A stretch of 64,000 nt of DNA from Candidatus Accumulibacter sp. ACC003 (GTDB lineage: Bacteria; Pseudomonadota; Gammaproteobacteria; Burkholderiales; Rhodocyclaceae), in NCBI RefSeq assembly GCF_907163085.1, contig NZ_CAJQTX010000006.1:1-64000 (forward strand). Direction: 5' to 3'. Under the pieces are notes generated by a model that saw nothing but the letters and a program-made list of their open reading frames with translations, had not been told where the DNA came from and did not search any database. Each line of letters starts with the position of its first letter. Within the stretch, counting starts at the first letter, position 1. Positions 1 to 12,338 of the stretch are shown piece by piece. A program made the position numbers and the translations under genes.

Positions 1-127
1 GATTGCCGACACGCTGGCACGGACAGTGATCGCGCCGCAGCAACTGCCGGTGGGGGTTCTCACGGCGCTGATCGGCGTCCCCGTCTTCCTGTTCCTGCTG
101 AGCCGTGCCGCACCTGCCCGAGGCTGA
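1..127 (+). CDS. FecCD/BtuC-type ABC importer permease, C-terminal end (partial)
   Basis: An open frame enters from the left edge (first full codon at 2) and stops with TGA at 125-127. Its last 41 residues contain [17 protein letters not shown] followed by [13 protein letters not shown], the typical end of FecCD/BtuC permeases for vitamin B12 or ferric-siderophore uptake. This is the last cytoplasmic coupling segment and final membrane helix. The ATPase gene starts just past the stop, so the two form an importer operon. The substrate cannot be read from this fragment. Confidence 0.85.
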   Translation, partial: IADTLARTVIAPQQLPVGVLTALIGVPVFLFLLSRAAPARG

Positions 128-128
128 G

Positions 129-908
129 ATGGCTCGGCAGATGCCGCTGTTGAGCACGCATGCGCTGAGCGTTGGCATTGCTGGCCGCCGCTTCTGCGAC
201 GAGCTGACGCTGGCTGTGCAGGCCGGTGAATCATTGGCCATCCTTGGCCGCAATGGCGCCGGCAAATCAACCTTGCTGTCGGTGCTCGCCGGCTTGCGGG
301 AACCGATCGCCGGCGAGGTGCGCGTCGATGGTGCGTCGTACGCGACGCTGGGCGCCCGCCGCAGTGCGCGTATTCGCGGCTGGTTGCCGCAAAGCCACAG
401 CGAGGCTTTCTCGTCGACGGTCCTGGAGACCGCACTGGTCGGGCGCCACCCGCATCTCGGCCGCTGGGACTGGGAGTCGGCGAAAGACGCGACGGTCGCC
501 CGCCAGGCACTGGCCAGGGTCGGCCTGGCCGAATTGGCGCAGCGCGACGTGCAGACGCTTTCCGGTGGCGAGCGGCAAAGGCTGGCGATCGCTACCCTGC
601 TTACCCAGGAGCCGCGGCTTTATCTGCTCGACGAGCCCTTGGCGCACCTCGATCTGAATCACCAGATTGCGACTCTCGAATTGTTGGCTACACTCAGCCG
701 CGACGAGCAGACGGCGAGTGTGATGGTCCTGCACGAACCGGGCCTGGCGGCGCGTTTCTGCAGCCACGTGCTGCTGCTCTTCGACGATGGCACGACGCTA
801 CACGGACCCTGCGACGAGGTGATCAGCAGCGAGTCGCTATCGAGGCTCTACGGCTATCCGCTGCGCCAGGTCGGCGATGGCCGACAGCGCTGGTTCATGC
901 CCGGGTAG
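129..908 (+). CDS. ABC importer ATP-binding protein (FecE/BtuD type)
   Basis: Cytoplasmic ATPase that powers the permease encoded immediately upstream. In a 259-residue product starting at ATG 129, I see Walker A GRNGAGKS (about residues 40-47), signature LSGGERQR (about 144), Walker B LYLLDEP (about 164) and the H-loop His in VLHEP (about 202). Length and motifs fit the FecE/BtuD/HmuV group importing chelated iron, heme or cobalamin. I prefer ATG 129, one base after the permease stop, over a GTG at 105 that would overlap the permease by 23 bp. The substrate is unresolved because the binding protein and most of the permease lie outside the window. Confidence 0.88.
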   Translation: MARQMPLLSTHALSVGIAGRRFCDELTLAVQAGESLAILGRNGAGKSTLLSVLAGLREPIAGEVRVDGASYATLGARRSARIRGWLPQSHSEAFSSTVLETALVGRHPHLGRWDWESAKDATVARQALARVGLAELAQRDVQTLSGGERQRLAIATLLTQEPRLYLLDEPLAHLDLNHQIATLELLATLSRDEQTASVMVLHEPGLAARFCSHVLLLFDDGTTLHGPCDEVISSESLSRLYGYPLRQVGDGRQRWFMPG

Positions 909-986
909 GAACGGCGGCTGCCGGCCAGCGGGCCAGCCTTGGTTTCCGTGGCCACCTCGTGACGGGCAACGCTCGCCGGCATCGCC

Positions 987-2771
987 TCAAGCGGGCGGCG
1001 TCACCGGTCCGCTGCGTGCTGCCTGGCTGGCCTGCTTGCGCCGGTACATGTCGGCATCGGAACGTTGCACCAGCGACTCGACGTCCTGCCCGTCGTCGGG
1101 GTACATCGCCAGGCCGACCGAAGCCCCGGCTTCGGCGATCTGCGCCGCCGGATCGATCGACAGCAGTGGCGCGCCCAGCAGTTGCTCGATCTTGTTGCGG
1201 GCCTTTTCGGCATCGAGCCGGTTGTCGACCGCGTCGAGCATGACGACAAACTCATCGCCGGCGTAACGCGCCACCAGATCCCTGCTGCGCAGCCCGGTCA
1301 GCATGCGCTGCGCGATCTCCTGCAGGACCTTGTCGCCGACGTCGTGGCCGAAACTGTCATTGATGTTCTTGAAGTCGTTGAGGTCGATGAAAAGGATCGC
1401 GAAAGGGCGCGGCTCGAGGTTCTCGGCTTGCTGTAACAGGCGCTCGTCGACCCGCCGCATGAACGCCTCGCGGTTGGCCAGCCCGGTCAGGCGGTCGCTG
1501 AGCAATTTGCTCTGCATGCTCCGGAAGCTCTTGGCAAGATCGCCGATTTCATCGCTGCGGGTGACGTCGAAGGACGCGTTCAGGTCACCATTGCCGATCT
1601 GGCGGGCGGCCACTGCCAGCTGCTTGAGGTCGCGGGCGACGACCGAAAGGACCATGAAGCCAATGACCATGGTCATCAGCGACGCCAGCAGCGCCAGTGC
1701 CACCGTGCGTTTGAAGTTTTCGGTGACGCTGAACAGGAAATCGCTGCGTGGGACGGCGACGACAATCAGCCAGTCCAGCCCGGCGGCATCCTGAATGCGG
1801 GCGTAGGCGGCTTCCACCGGCTGATCGTCTACGGCTTCGAAGACGACGGTTCGCGGCTGCGCGATCTCGTCGATCCTGTTGGTCTCGTCGATCGCGTTGA
1901 ATTGGCTCTGCAGCTTGCGTATTGCCCGGTAACTGGCGACCACCAGCTGATCGTCGCTGTCCTCTGCGTTGAGCCGTACGTTGCCACCGGCGGCGTCTTT
2001 GTGCAGGTGGTGGCCCCGCGAGGTACCGATCAGGTTGCCATCGGGCTCGACGACGTAGGCGATGCCCTTGGCGCTCAGACGCAGGGCTCGCAGGAAGTTA
2101 TTGACCCCTTGCAGCGACAGGTCGGTGGCGACGACGCCCTGGAATTCGCCGCGCGCGTCGTTGACGCGTCGCGCGCGCGTGGCGACCAGTTCCTCGGTCT
2201 TGAAGTCGATGTATACCGACGTCCAGGTGTTCGACGAAGCGGCATTCTTACCGGAGGTGAACCACGGCCGCTGGCGCGGCTCGAAGATCCGCGTTTCACG
2301 TACCGGATCGTGCAGTTTGCCGTCTATTCCGGAAAAGCGGTAGATCGTGCGCGGCCCCTCGCCGCTGCGGCGCAGGCGCAACTCGGCGTCGCTCGCGGAA
2401 TGCCGCCAGAGCCCGAAAAAGTGTCCGTTACGGTCGCCGTAATACGCGTAGTTGTTGGGGTCGCGATGCACCGACGTCGCCAGCCAGAAGCGCGTGCGCA
2501 GATTGGCGAGGTCGTCCTCGATGCTGGCCGGCGCGGCAACGCCGCTGGGGAAGGCTGTTTCGAGCACTGCACTGGCGCCGAATACATGACGCTCGGCGGC
2601 CTGCGCAATGCGGTATACCATCTCCGACAGCAGCTGCTTCGACAGGGTGTCGACGGCGACGCGTCCGGCCGAATACGACAAGCCGCCAATCGCTGCAGCG
2701 AGCAACAGAACCAGGACCACGTACGGCATGGTCAGCATCTGCCGCAGAGAAAGGAACTGCAGAAACTTCAT
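987..2771 (-). CDS. Membrane diguanylate cyclase, Cache-HAMP-GGDEF
   Basis: Predicted c-di-GMP synthase of 594 residues in the inner membrane. An N-terminal helix (about residues 12-30) is followed by a large periplasmic Cache-like sensor region, a second helix (ALALLASLMTMVIGFMVL), a HAMP linker (ARQIGNGDLNASF) and a C-terminal GGDEF domain beginning DRLTGLANREAFMRR. The active-site loop reads AGDEF (residues about 504-508), a variant usually compatible with activity. An RxxD inhibitory site was not evident. I chose ATG 2771 (MKFLQFLSL) because the upstream extension is low-complexity and precedes the membrane helix. It converges with the ABC ATPase on the plus strand. The ligand sensed by the Cache domain is unknown. 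Confidence 0.9.
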   Translation of the reverse strand: MKFLQFLSLRQMLTMPYVVLVLLLAAAIGGLSYSAGRVAVDTLSKQLLSEMVYRIAQAAERHVFGASAVLETAFPSGVAAPASIEDDLANLRTRFWLATSVHRDPNNYAYYGDRNGHFFGLWRHSASDAELRLRRSGEGPRTIYRFSGIDGKLHDPVRETRIFEPRQRPWFTSGKNAASSNTWTSVYIDFKTEELVATRARRVNDARGEFQGVVATDLSLQGVNNFLRALRLSAKGIAYVVEPDGNLIGTSRGHHLHKDAAGGNVRLNAEDSDDQLVVASYRAIRKLQSQFNAIDETNRIDEIAQPRTVVFEAVDDQPVEAAYARIQDAAGLDWLIVVAVPRSDFLFSVTENFKRTVALALLASLMTMVIGFMVLSVVARDLKQLAVAARQIGNGDLNASFDVTRSDEIGDLAKSFRSMQSKLLSDRLTGLANREAFMRRVDERLLQQAENLEPRPFAILFIDLNDFKNINDSFGHDVGDKVLQEIAQRMLTGLRSRDLVARYAGDEFVVMLDAVDNRLDAEKARNKIEQLLGAPLLSIDPAAQIAEAGASVGLAMYPDDGQDVESLVQRSDADMYRRKQASQAARSGPVTPPA

Positions 2772-2982
2772 CGGCGGTCGCCCCGGGTGCTGCGGTGGGA
2801 AAGGTGCCAGGAGAGCCGCTGTGCCGCGCCGACACGCGGTCGCGACCGGCCCTGACGGTCGGCAGGCGAGCCTGGAAATGTCGTTGCACAGGCACCTGAT
2901 GCAGCACATGCTATCGTCAGCAGGGCGCTGGCGGCGTGATTGATGTCACGCTGGCTGCTGAGTGGCGGTGCTTCGCCCGCCG

Positions 2983-3420
2983 TCATCCGGCTGGTCGCGG
3001 CTCGGTGGTCGCCAGCGCGGCAGCCGAAGCGGACTTGACACTTGGCACGTAGTCGAAATCGGCGACCATGATGTGGTTGTAGAACCAGCCGTTGATCAGG
3101 TACTTGACCTCGTCGGCAATCTCGTCGAGGGTCATCCGCTTGGCGTTCTCCAGCAAAGTGAACAGCATCCGGCGGAACTCCGTGTGCAGTTCTCGATGCG
3201 CCTCGAGGCCCGGGTAGTTGCAAGCGGCCATCATCTGCTCTTCTTCGCGCAAATGCACCTTGACGTACTCGGTCAGCATGGCCAGGGATTTCATCACCCG
3301 GATCTGGTCGCCATCGCTGGTGAAGGTCGCGGCCAGGTCGAACAATTGTCGATGCTGGGCATCAATGTTTGGCAAGCCGACCAGGATCTTCGACGACCAT
3401 TCCGCCAACTCAAGTTTCAT
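2983..3420 (-). CDS. Bacteriohemerythrin
   Basis: Small non-heme di-iron O2-binding protein, 145 residues from ATG 3420, which has GGAG six bases upstream. Iron ligands are visible: His23 in IDAQH, His56 and Glu60 in HLREEE, His75 and His79 in HRELH, and a final NHI..D motif (HIMVADFDY). It lies upstream of and co-oriented with the diguanylate cyclase, with about 210 bp between them, so co-transcription is possible but unproven. Upstream in-frame starts (GTG 3444, ATG 3432) lack a comparable ribosome site. A second bacteriohemerythrin is encoded at 13,441. Roles in the family include O2 storage, delivery and sensing. Confidence 0.92.
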   Translation of the reverse strand: MKLELAEWSSKILVGLPNIDAQHRQLFDLAATFTSDGDQIRVMKSLAMLTEYVKVHLREEEQMMAACNYPGLEAHRELHTEFRRMLFTLLENAKRMTLDEIADEVKYLINGWFYNHIMVADFDYVPSVKSASAAALATTEPRPAG

Positions 3421-3501
3421 GCTGTGCTCCATCTGCTCGCTCACCGTGAAAGTCGCCTAAGCGACTCACGAATCTCGCTTCTCCGCGATTCGCGACAGGC
3501 G

Positions 3502-3581
3502 TTGGGAAGGGGATTGGGAAGGGGATTGGGAAGGGGATTGGGAAGGGGATTGGGAAGGGGATTGGGAAGGGGATTGGGAAG
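3502..3581. repeat. 12-bp tandem repeat, 6.7 copies
   Basis: The unit TTGGGAAGGGGA occurs six times without error, then eight more bases of a seventh copy. It lies in the spacer between the hemerythrin gene and the ABC-F gene, upstream of the former. Because the unit is a multiple of three it keeps several frames open, giving spurious Pro-Phe-Pro-Ile or Gly-Arg-Gly-Leu repeats. I read it as a non-coding minisatellite likely to vary in copy number. Confidence 0.95.
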
Positions 3582-3655
3582 ACGGGGGAAACGGACATGG
3601 CTTTCATGATAACGCGTGTCTCGAGAGCTTGTGACCGCTTGGCTGGCCGACGATC

Positions 3656-5602
<1,947 letters not shown>

Positions 5603-5680
5603 GGGGGTGTGCTACTCCAGTCGATTTTCCAGCAGGCAGAACGGAATTCTTGGGGTGATCGGAATCGGCGGCGTTGGTGA

Positions 5681-6553
5681 TTAGCGAAAGATCACGGTCT
5701 TGTTGGCGTGCAACAGCACGCGGTCCTCGAGGTGATAACGCAGCCCGCGCGCCAGCACGGCCTTCTCGATGTCTCTGCCGTAGCGCACCATGTCGTCGAC
5801 CGAGTCGGAATGATCGATGCGGATCACGTCCTGCTCGATGATCGGGCCCTGGTCGAGTTCTCGCGTGACGTAGTGGCAGGTGGCGCCGATCAGCTTGACG
5901 CCACGCTGGTAAGCCTGGTGATACGGTCTGGCGCCAACGAAGCTCGGCAGAAACGAGTGGTGGATGTTGATGATCTGCCCCGGGTAGCGCTCGCACAGGT
6001 CGGCCGGCAGAATCTGCATGTAGCGGGCGAGAACCATGGTGTCGCCCTTGACTTCGTCGTAGATCCGGCGAATCTCGGCGTAAGCGCCTTCCTTGTTGTC
6101 CGGGGCTATCGGGACGTGGTGGAAAGCGATGCCGTGCCACTCGACGAAGGCCTTGAAGTGCTCATGATTCGAGATCACGCAGGGAATTTCGATGTCGAGT
6201 TCCTTCGACTGCCAGCGCGCCAGCAGGTCGTACAGGCAGTGTTCCTGTTTGCTGACCATCAGCACCACGCGTCGCCTGACTGCCGAGTCGCTGATCTTCC
6301 AGTCCATCGACAACTCGGCGGCCAGCGGCGCGAAGCGCTGGCGGAATTCGGCCAGGTGGAAAGGCAGTGAATCGGCCTTCACCTCCATGCGCATGAAGTA
6401 ACGGCTGCCATGCTCGGCGTTGCCTTCGTCGGCGTGATAGCTGGATTCGAGGATCCAGCCGTTGTGCTGGGCGATAAAGCTGGCGACGCGGGCGATGATC
6501 CCGACCTGGTCGGGACACGATCCCGACAGCGTATAGAAGCGACGTGTAAGCAT
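5681..6553 (-). CDS. purU: Formyltetrahydrofolate deformylase PurU
   Basis: Hydrolyses 10-formyl-THF to THF and formate, balancing one-carbon pools. The 290-residue product has an N-terminal ACT domain (LSGSCPDQVGIIARVASFIAQ) and a C-terminal formyltransferase-like catalytic domain with SNHEHFK, INIHHSFLPSFVGARPY and GATCHYV. The Asn-His-Asp trio is present: SNH, the IHHSFLP His, and the Asp in ELDQGPIIEQD. The length is normal (280-290 aa). I chose ATG 6553 (MLTRRFYTLSG) because upstream residues are not conserved in the family. thrH lies 13 bp upstream on the same strand, suggesting a bicistronic unit. Confidence 0.95.
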   Translation of the reverse strand: MLTRRFYTLSGSCPDQVGIIARVASFIAQHNGWILESSYHADEGNAEHGSRYFMRMEVKADSLPFHLAEFRQRFAPLAAELSMDWKISDSAVRRRVVLMVSKQEHCLYDLLARWQSKELDIEIPCVISNHEHFKAFVEWHGIAFHHVPIAPDNKEGAYAEIRRIYDEVKGDTMVLARYMQILPADLCERYPGQIINIHHSFLPSFVGARPYHQAYQRGVKLIGATCHYVTRELDQGPIIEQDVIRIDHSDSVDDMVRYGRDIEKAVLARGLRYHLEDRVLLHANKTVIFR

Positions 6554-6566
6554 GTGGTACCGCCCC

Positions 6567-7184
6567 TCAGGCCGCTGCGCAGGCGGCAAAGGCCTTGTCG
6601 ATCTCGGCGCGTAGATCGGCGTAGGAGCGCGTTACCGGATACTGCGGGAATTCCTCGATCACCTTCGCCGGCGGGCAAAACAGGATGCCGGCGTGTGCTT
6701 CGCCGAGCATCGCCGTATCGTTGTACGAATCACCCGCCGCGACGACCGTAAACCGGAGTTCCTTGAAACGACGGACCGCCTGACGTTTCTGGTCGGGCAT
6801 CCGCAAGCGGTAGCGCACGACCGTGCCATTGGCGTCGGCTTCGAGGCTGTGGCAGAACAGTGTCGGCCAACCAAGCTGGCGCATCAGCGGCTGGGCGAAC
6901 TCGTAGAAGGTGTCGGAGAGGATGATCAGCTGATAATCTTCGCGCAGACCATCGACGAACTCGCGGGCCCCGGCGAGTGGTCCCATTTCGGCGATGACCT
7001 TCTGGATGTCGGGCAGGCCAAGCTTGTTCTCGGCCAGGATGGCCAGCCGGTAGCTCATCAATTTGTCATAGTCTGGCTCGTCGCGCGTGGTGCGGCGAAG
7101 CTCCGGAATGCCCGTGCGGGCAGCGAATTCGATCCAGATTTCGGGGACGAGTACGCCTTCAAGGTCAAGGCAGACGATTTGCAC
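6567..7184 (-). CDS. thrH: ThrH: phosphoserine phosphatase / homoserine phosphotransferase
   Basis: HAD-superfamily enzyme of 205 residues, the same length as Pseudomonas ThrH, which dephosphorylates phosphoserine and can transfer the phosphate to homoserine. HAD motifs: motif I is CLDLEGVLVPEIW (the first Asp is the nucleophile, with Glu replacing the usual second Asp, typical for ThrH). Motif II is the Ser in IILSDTFYEF, and motif III/IV is the Lys region plus GDSYNDTAML. It lies just upstream of purU, linking serine and one-carbon metabolism. The ATG at 7184 fits the conserved N-terminus. Confidence 0.93.
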   Translation of the reverse strand: MQIVCLDLEGVLVPEIWIEFAARTGIPELRRTTRDEPDYDKLMSYRLAILAENKLGLPDIQKVIAEMGPLAGAREFVDGLREDYQLIILSDTFYEFAQPLMRQLGWPTLFCHSLEADANGTVVRYRLRMPDQKRQAVRRFKELRFTVVAAGDSYNDTAMLGEAHAGILFCPPAKVIEEFPQYPVTRSYADLRAEIDKAFAACAAA

Positions 7185-7525
7185 GGCAGGCTCCCGGTTG
7201 GTGAGGTTTTTGCGAAAAGACGCGATTCTACCAAATCCACCCCGGCAAAACCGCGGCCAGGCGCCGGCCGATGGTGGTCAAGGCTTGGCCATGGCGGCCA
7301 CTTCGCGGCTCGCCGTTCGCTCCAGGGGCCACTGACGAGCGCGGCGCAAAGCGCGACGGCCTGGCGGACTCGTGGCGGGTCGCAGAACGATGATCCACCG
7401 AGTCGATCGGTGTTTGTGCTAGCCTCGCCACTGGCCTACCCGGCTGGCCGCTGCGTCAGCGTTTCCGCCGACTGCCGCGGGCAGTGATCACGACCCTTTT
7501 TTCGCCGATTTGGCAGGAGGAAAGA
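7185..7525. other. Intergenic region between divergent thrH and the 7526 gene
   Basis: About 340 bp without a supportable gene. It must carry the thrH promoter on the minus strand and the promoter of the coiled-coil gene on the plus strand. I could not identify convincing -35/-10 pairs. A clear AGGAGG ribosome site sits at 7515-7520 for the plus-strand gene. Confidence 0.6.
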
Positions 7526-8110
7526 ATGCGTTTTGGCAGTTACCTGCTTGTCGCGCTGTGCACCAGTCTGCTGGCCTGGGCCGATGAGCCTCCGGCGGCT
7601 GCGGAAGCGCCAAAAACGCTCGAGCAGGCCGTTCTGCAACGCGAACGCGCCGACGCGATGCGTGCCGCCGCAGAGCTGCGCTACGCGGCCGAACAGAACG
7701 AGTGCTATGGCAAGTTTCTCGTCAACTCTTGTCTGGTGGACGCCAAGAAGCGCTATACCGCGTCGACCGTCGAGGCGCGCCAGATCGACCAGCCGGCGAT
7801 TGACTTCGAGCGCGCGGCGCGGCGGCAGGACCTCGAAGCCAAGGAAGCGCAACGCGCTGCCGATGCGCTGGTCCGCCAGGCCGATGAGCAGGAAAGTACG
7901 CAGCAGTTCCGTGCCGAGCAGGCGGCGAAGCTCGCCGAGCGCGACGCCAGGCTTGCCGACAAAGCCCGGAAAGCTGAAGAAGGGCGTGCGAAAACGGCCG
8001 CCGACCAGGCCAAGAGGCAAGCCAAACTCGATAAACGGGCCAGGCAGGACGCCGAGCGCGAGGCCAAGAAGGCCGCCGCGGCAGCGGCCAAGCCAGCGCC
8101 GGCCAACTGA
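7526..8110 (+). CDS. Secreted Ala-rich coiled-coil protein, unknown function
   Basis: I do not recognise a named family. The 194-residue product starts at ATG 7526, five bases after AGGAGG. It has a signal peptide (MRFGSYLLVALCTSLLAWA, cleavage near ADE), then a region with two cysteines in NECYGKFLVNSCL that could form a disulfide. After that comes a long Ala/Lys/Arg/Glu-rich helix (about residues 80-190) predicted to be a coiled coil, ending in KPAPAN. The composition suggests a periplasmic helical rod or scaffold. It converges with ybiT. The reading frame is certain; the function is not. Confidence 0.75.
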   Translation: MRFGSYLLVALCTSLLAWADEPPAAAEAPKTLEQAVLQRERADAMRAAAELRYAAEQNECYGKFLVNSCLVDAKKRYTASTVEARQIDQPAIDFERAARRQDLEAKEAQRAADALVRQADEQESTQQFRAEQAAKLAERDARLADKARKAEEGRAKTAADQAKRQAKLDKRARQDAEREAKKAAAAAAKPAPAN

Positions 8111-8181
8111 GCCGACGCCGGGCGGCTGGTCAAGCGCGCGGATGCGGTGGCACCGGCGTACTGGCCGGCGCGCTGGCGGCG

Positions 8182-9804
<1,623 letters not shown>

Positions 9805-9982
9805 TCAGAAACCTCGGTAAAATCATTGGGTTGCAAAAGCGCGATATTGTACCTCAGCGACCGCCGCCGTGCCTGCCCGGCGTGCCCGGTCGCGGACTCG
9901 GATTGGCTGCCCGGCTGCCGGCATTGCGCCGGCGGGCAGAACGAAGCGTGCCGCGAGCAAGCGGCTCCGGGGCGCCTCGGCG

Positions 9983-10603
9983 TCAGCGATTGTCGAGTGC
10001 CAGCTTGATACCGAAAGCGACCAGAGCGACACCCGCCAGGCGGGTCGCCAGTTTGCGCGCCGACGGCAGTGCCGACAGCTTGTGCGCCAGCGCGTTGCCG
10101 AGTAGGACCAGCCCGGTCTGGTAGAGAAGGGCAAGCACGGTGACGTGCAGCATCATCGCCAGCAGCGTCAGCGACGACGCGTCGGCACGCAAGAAAAGCG
10201 GAAAGAAGGCGACGAAGAAGAGCATCACCTTGGGGTTGGTGAGGCTGACCGCGAATGCCTGCCGGCCGTATACCCCGGCGCTTTTCCTGGCTTCCGGGGT
10301 GGCCTGGGGCTTGCCGACGCGCTGGCGCAGCAATTGCACGCCGATCCAGCCCAGATAGGCGGCGCCAAACCACTGCAAGCCGGAAAAGATCGCCGGGTGG
10401 GCATGCATCACCGCCGCCAGGCCGGCGACGGCGGCGACCATGTAGACCAGATCACCGAGCAGTGTGCCGACGACTGCGCCCATTCCCGCGGCGACGCCAT
10501 CGCGGGCGCTGGCATTGAGGATGGCCAGCGTGCCGGGGCCCGGGATCATCTGGAAGACGATAATCGCGGCGACAAAACTGCTGTAGTTCTGGATTTCGAA
10601 CAC
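9983..10603 (-). CDS. LysE/RhtB family amino-acid exporter
   Basis: Inner-membrane exporter of 206 residues with about six hydrophobic segments. The family hallmark near the N-terminus reads MIPGPGTLAILNASARDG (PGP motif), followed by GAVVGTLLGDLVYMVAAVAGL and SLTNPKVMLFFVAFFPLF. Family members export lysine, homoserine, threonine and similar solutes; the substrate here is not predictable. The start is GTG 10603 with AGGAGA nine bases upstream, which decides it. It runs in the same direction as the HD hydrolase and gloA genes upstream but is separated from them. Confidence 0.9.
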   Translation of the reverse strand: MFEIQNYSSFVAAIIVFQMIPGPGTLAILNASARDGVAAGMGAVVGTLLGDLVYMVAAVAGLAAVMHAHPAIFSGLQWFGAAYLGWIGVQLLRQRVGKPQATPEARKSAGVYGRQAFAVSLTNPKVMLFFVAFFPLFLRADASSLTLLAMMLHVTVLALLYQTGLVLLGNALAHKLSALPSARKLATRLAGVALVAFGIKLALDNR

Positions 10604-10687
10604 TCGATTTTCTCCTGTCGATGACCGGCTGCCGCCTTGGCAGCGGTACGGTCAAGGCTCGCGCTGCGCCGCCGCGGGTGCCGACGT

Positions 10688-11203
10688 TCAGAGGCGTTGC
10701 TCGGCTTCTGGCACAGTTGCCAGCAGGGCATCGAGTTCGGCCCAGAAGGGCTCGCAGAGACCGTGGCGATAAGCGGCACGTCTGAAGCTGGGATGCTCGC
10801 TGCGATAGACCGCCATCAGGCGCTGTTGATCGTCCAGTAAGCAGGTCCTGACGTTTGCCAGGCGGTCGGCGGCCTTGACCAGTAGCGCCAGCTCGGCCGG
10901 GCCGGCGGCGACGGTCGCCAGCCTGGCGTAGGTCTTCGCCTTGCGCTCGGCGCGGTTCTCGCCGGGCGAGTCGGTGAGCAGGCTGACGCACTCGGCGACC
11001 AGTGGCCCAAAGCGCTCGTCGATGTCGCTGGCGGTGACGTCGGTGTCCTCGATGATGTCGTGGAGATAACCAATGATCTGCGCCTCGCTTCCGTAGGGTG
11101 CGAGCAGCCGCACCACCGCTTCGAGGTGAACCGAGTACGGTCGGTCGCCATACCTCTGGCCATCGTGCGCAGCGAAGGCAAACTTGCGCGCCTCATCGAG
11201 CAT
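10688..11203 (-). CDS. Small HD-domain hydrolase, SpoT/RelA-hydrolase-like
   Basis: A 171-residue protein with the metal-binding HD motifs of stand-alone (p)ppGpp hydrolases: PYSVHLEAV, YLHDIIEDT and KAADRLANVR. There is no synthetase, TGS or ACT domain, so it resembles small alarmone hydrolases (Mesh1/SAH type). Its size is normal for them. Hydrolysis of ppGpp or another nucleotide is an inference from the motifs. The start ATG 11203 has AAGGAG upstream, preferred over an in-frame start at 11239. Neighbours are the FmdE-like gene upstream and LysE downstream, with no obvious functional link. Confidence 0.82.
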   Translation of the reverse strand: MLDEARKFAFAAHDGQRYGDRPYSVHLEAVVRLLAPYGSEAQIIGYLHDIIEDTDVTASDIDERFGPLVAECVSLLTDSPGENRAERKAKTYARLATVAAGPAELALLVKAADRLANVRTCLLDDQQRLMAVYRSEHPSFRRAAYRHGLCEPFWAELDALLATVPEAEQRL

Positions 11204-11347
11204 TCTTGTCTCCTTGCAGGTTTTCGCTCGGGGTGGCACGGCTTGTCTGGTTTCGGCAAGCGCCCAGGTCCGAACTGGCGATACGGGGGACCGGCGACAA
11301 TCCTTAAGCGCAATTCGTCGCTGCGAGCGGATTTTGCCGCGTTCTTC

Positions 11348-11947
11348 TTACGCGAAACTGACCAGGCGCGGATCGCTGAAGTGCTCGACGAGGATTCGCC
11401 GCACGCGATCCTGCCACAGCGTGGCGAACAGCGCTCGCTGCTCTGGATCGTCGTTTCCAGCGAGCAGCTGCTGCAGCAGCGGTCCGACGCGGGCGTCGGC
11501 CGGGACATGGCCGAGCTGCAGCGAAGCGCTGACGTTCTGGCCGTTGTCCAGGCGTGTGCGGCGGATCTCGCCAGGCAGCTCGACGCTGAAACGCAGCAAT
11601 TCGCGACGCGAGAAACGACCGGCCAGCCCCTTGAACCCCCCCGCAGCGGCGCCGGTCAGCAGCCCGACGACGGCGGCGACGACGCCGCTGACAGCGGCCT
11701 CCAGAGGGTCGCGGAAATCGACCTGGATGCCGCCGCGCAGGGGCAGCTGGTCGGGGTATGGCGCTTGCAGAACGCGGCTGCTGAGCAGATAGGCGCCGGC
11801 CACCGTCGGACACGAATGGCCGGCGAGCTTGACGGCGTCGGCGTAGCCATACTCGATCACGCCGCCGTCGGCAGCGCCGAGAAATTCGGCCAGGGGATCG
11901 CGCATGATGATCGTCGGCACCTCGGCGAAGAAGCTCGGAAAGCTCAC
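11348..11947 (-). CDS. FmdE-like protein
   Basis: A 199-residue protein with the FmdE-family signature GHSCPTVAGAYL near residue 42 and the preceding EYGYADAVKLA. FmdE was named from the formylmethanofuran dehydrogenase operon; bacterial homologues have no settled role and often bind metal through this Cys/His region. I chose the GTG at 11947, four bases after the gloA stop, giving VSFPSFFAEVPTIIMRDPLAEFLGAADGG split across two helices and implying translational coupling. ATG 11905 is an alternative. A Gly/Ala-rich segment (VSGVVAAVVGLLTGAAAGG) may be a membrane-facing or flexible part. Confidence 0.72.
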   Translation of the reverse strand: MSFPSFFAEVPTIIMRDPLAEFLGAADGGVIEYGYADAVKLAGHSCPTVAGAYLLSSRVLQAPYPDQLPLRGGIQVDFRDPLEAAVSGVVAAVVGLLTGAAAGGFKGLAGRFSRRELLRFSVELPGEIRRTRLDNGQNVSASLQLGHVPADARVGPLLQQLLAGNDDPEQRALFATLWQDRVRRILVEHFSDPRLVSFA

Positions 11948-11951
11948 CGGC

Positions 11952-12338
11952 TCAAGCCTTTTTCTCGACCAGCTCGATCTTGTAGCCATCGGGATCCTCG
12001 ACAAAGGCGATCACCGACGTGCCGTGTTTCATCGGCCCCGCTTCGCGAACCACTTTGCCGCCGCGCGCCTTGATCTGCTCGCAGGCGGCGTAGGCGTCGG
12101 CGACGGCGATCGCCACATGGCCGAAGGCGTCGCCGAGTTCGTACGAAGGCGTATCCCAGTTGTGGGTCAATTCAAGGACGGTTTCTTGCGATTCCGGGCC
12201 AAAGCCGACAAAGGCCAGCGTGAAGCGCCCGCCCGGGTAATCCTGGCGCCGCAACAGGTGCATGCCAATGACCTCGGTGTAGAAAGCCAGCGATCGATCG
12301 AGGTCGCCAACGCGTAACATGGTGTGCAGGATTCTCAT
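11952..12338 (-). CDS. gloA: Lactoylglutathione lyase (glyoxalase I)
   Basis: Converts the hemithioacetal of methylglyoxal and glutathione to S-lactoylglutathione, detoxifying methylglyoxal in the cytoplasm. The 128-residue product starts [26 protein letters not shown] and has the VOC-fold metal ligands: His5, the Glu in TVLELTHNW, the His in FGHVAIAV and the Glu in KIELVEKK. The length matches the Ni-type bacterial enzyme. ATG 12338 is preceded by AGGAGA. The FmdE-like gene follows after 4 bp. Confidence 0.96.
   Translation of the reverse strand: MRILHTMLRVGDLDRSLAFYTEVIGMHLLRRQDYPGGRFTLAFVGFGPESQETVLELTHNWDTPSYELGDAFGHVAIAVADAYAACEQIKARGGKVVREAGPMKHGTSVIAFVEDPDGYKIELVEKKA

Noticed and set aside
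1902-2855. Plus-strand frame of 317 codons opposite the GGDEF gene
   Set aside because: Antisense shadow of a gene with clear Cache, HAMP and GGDEF motifs.
3410-3607. Frames with Pro-Phe-Pro-Ile or Gly-Arg-Gly-Leu repeats
   Set aside because: They are translations of the 12-bp tandem repeat; no start signal or domain.
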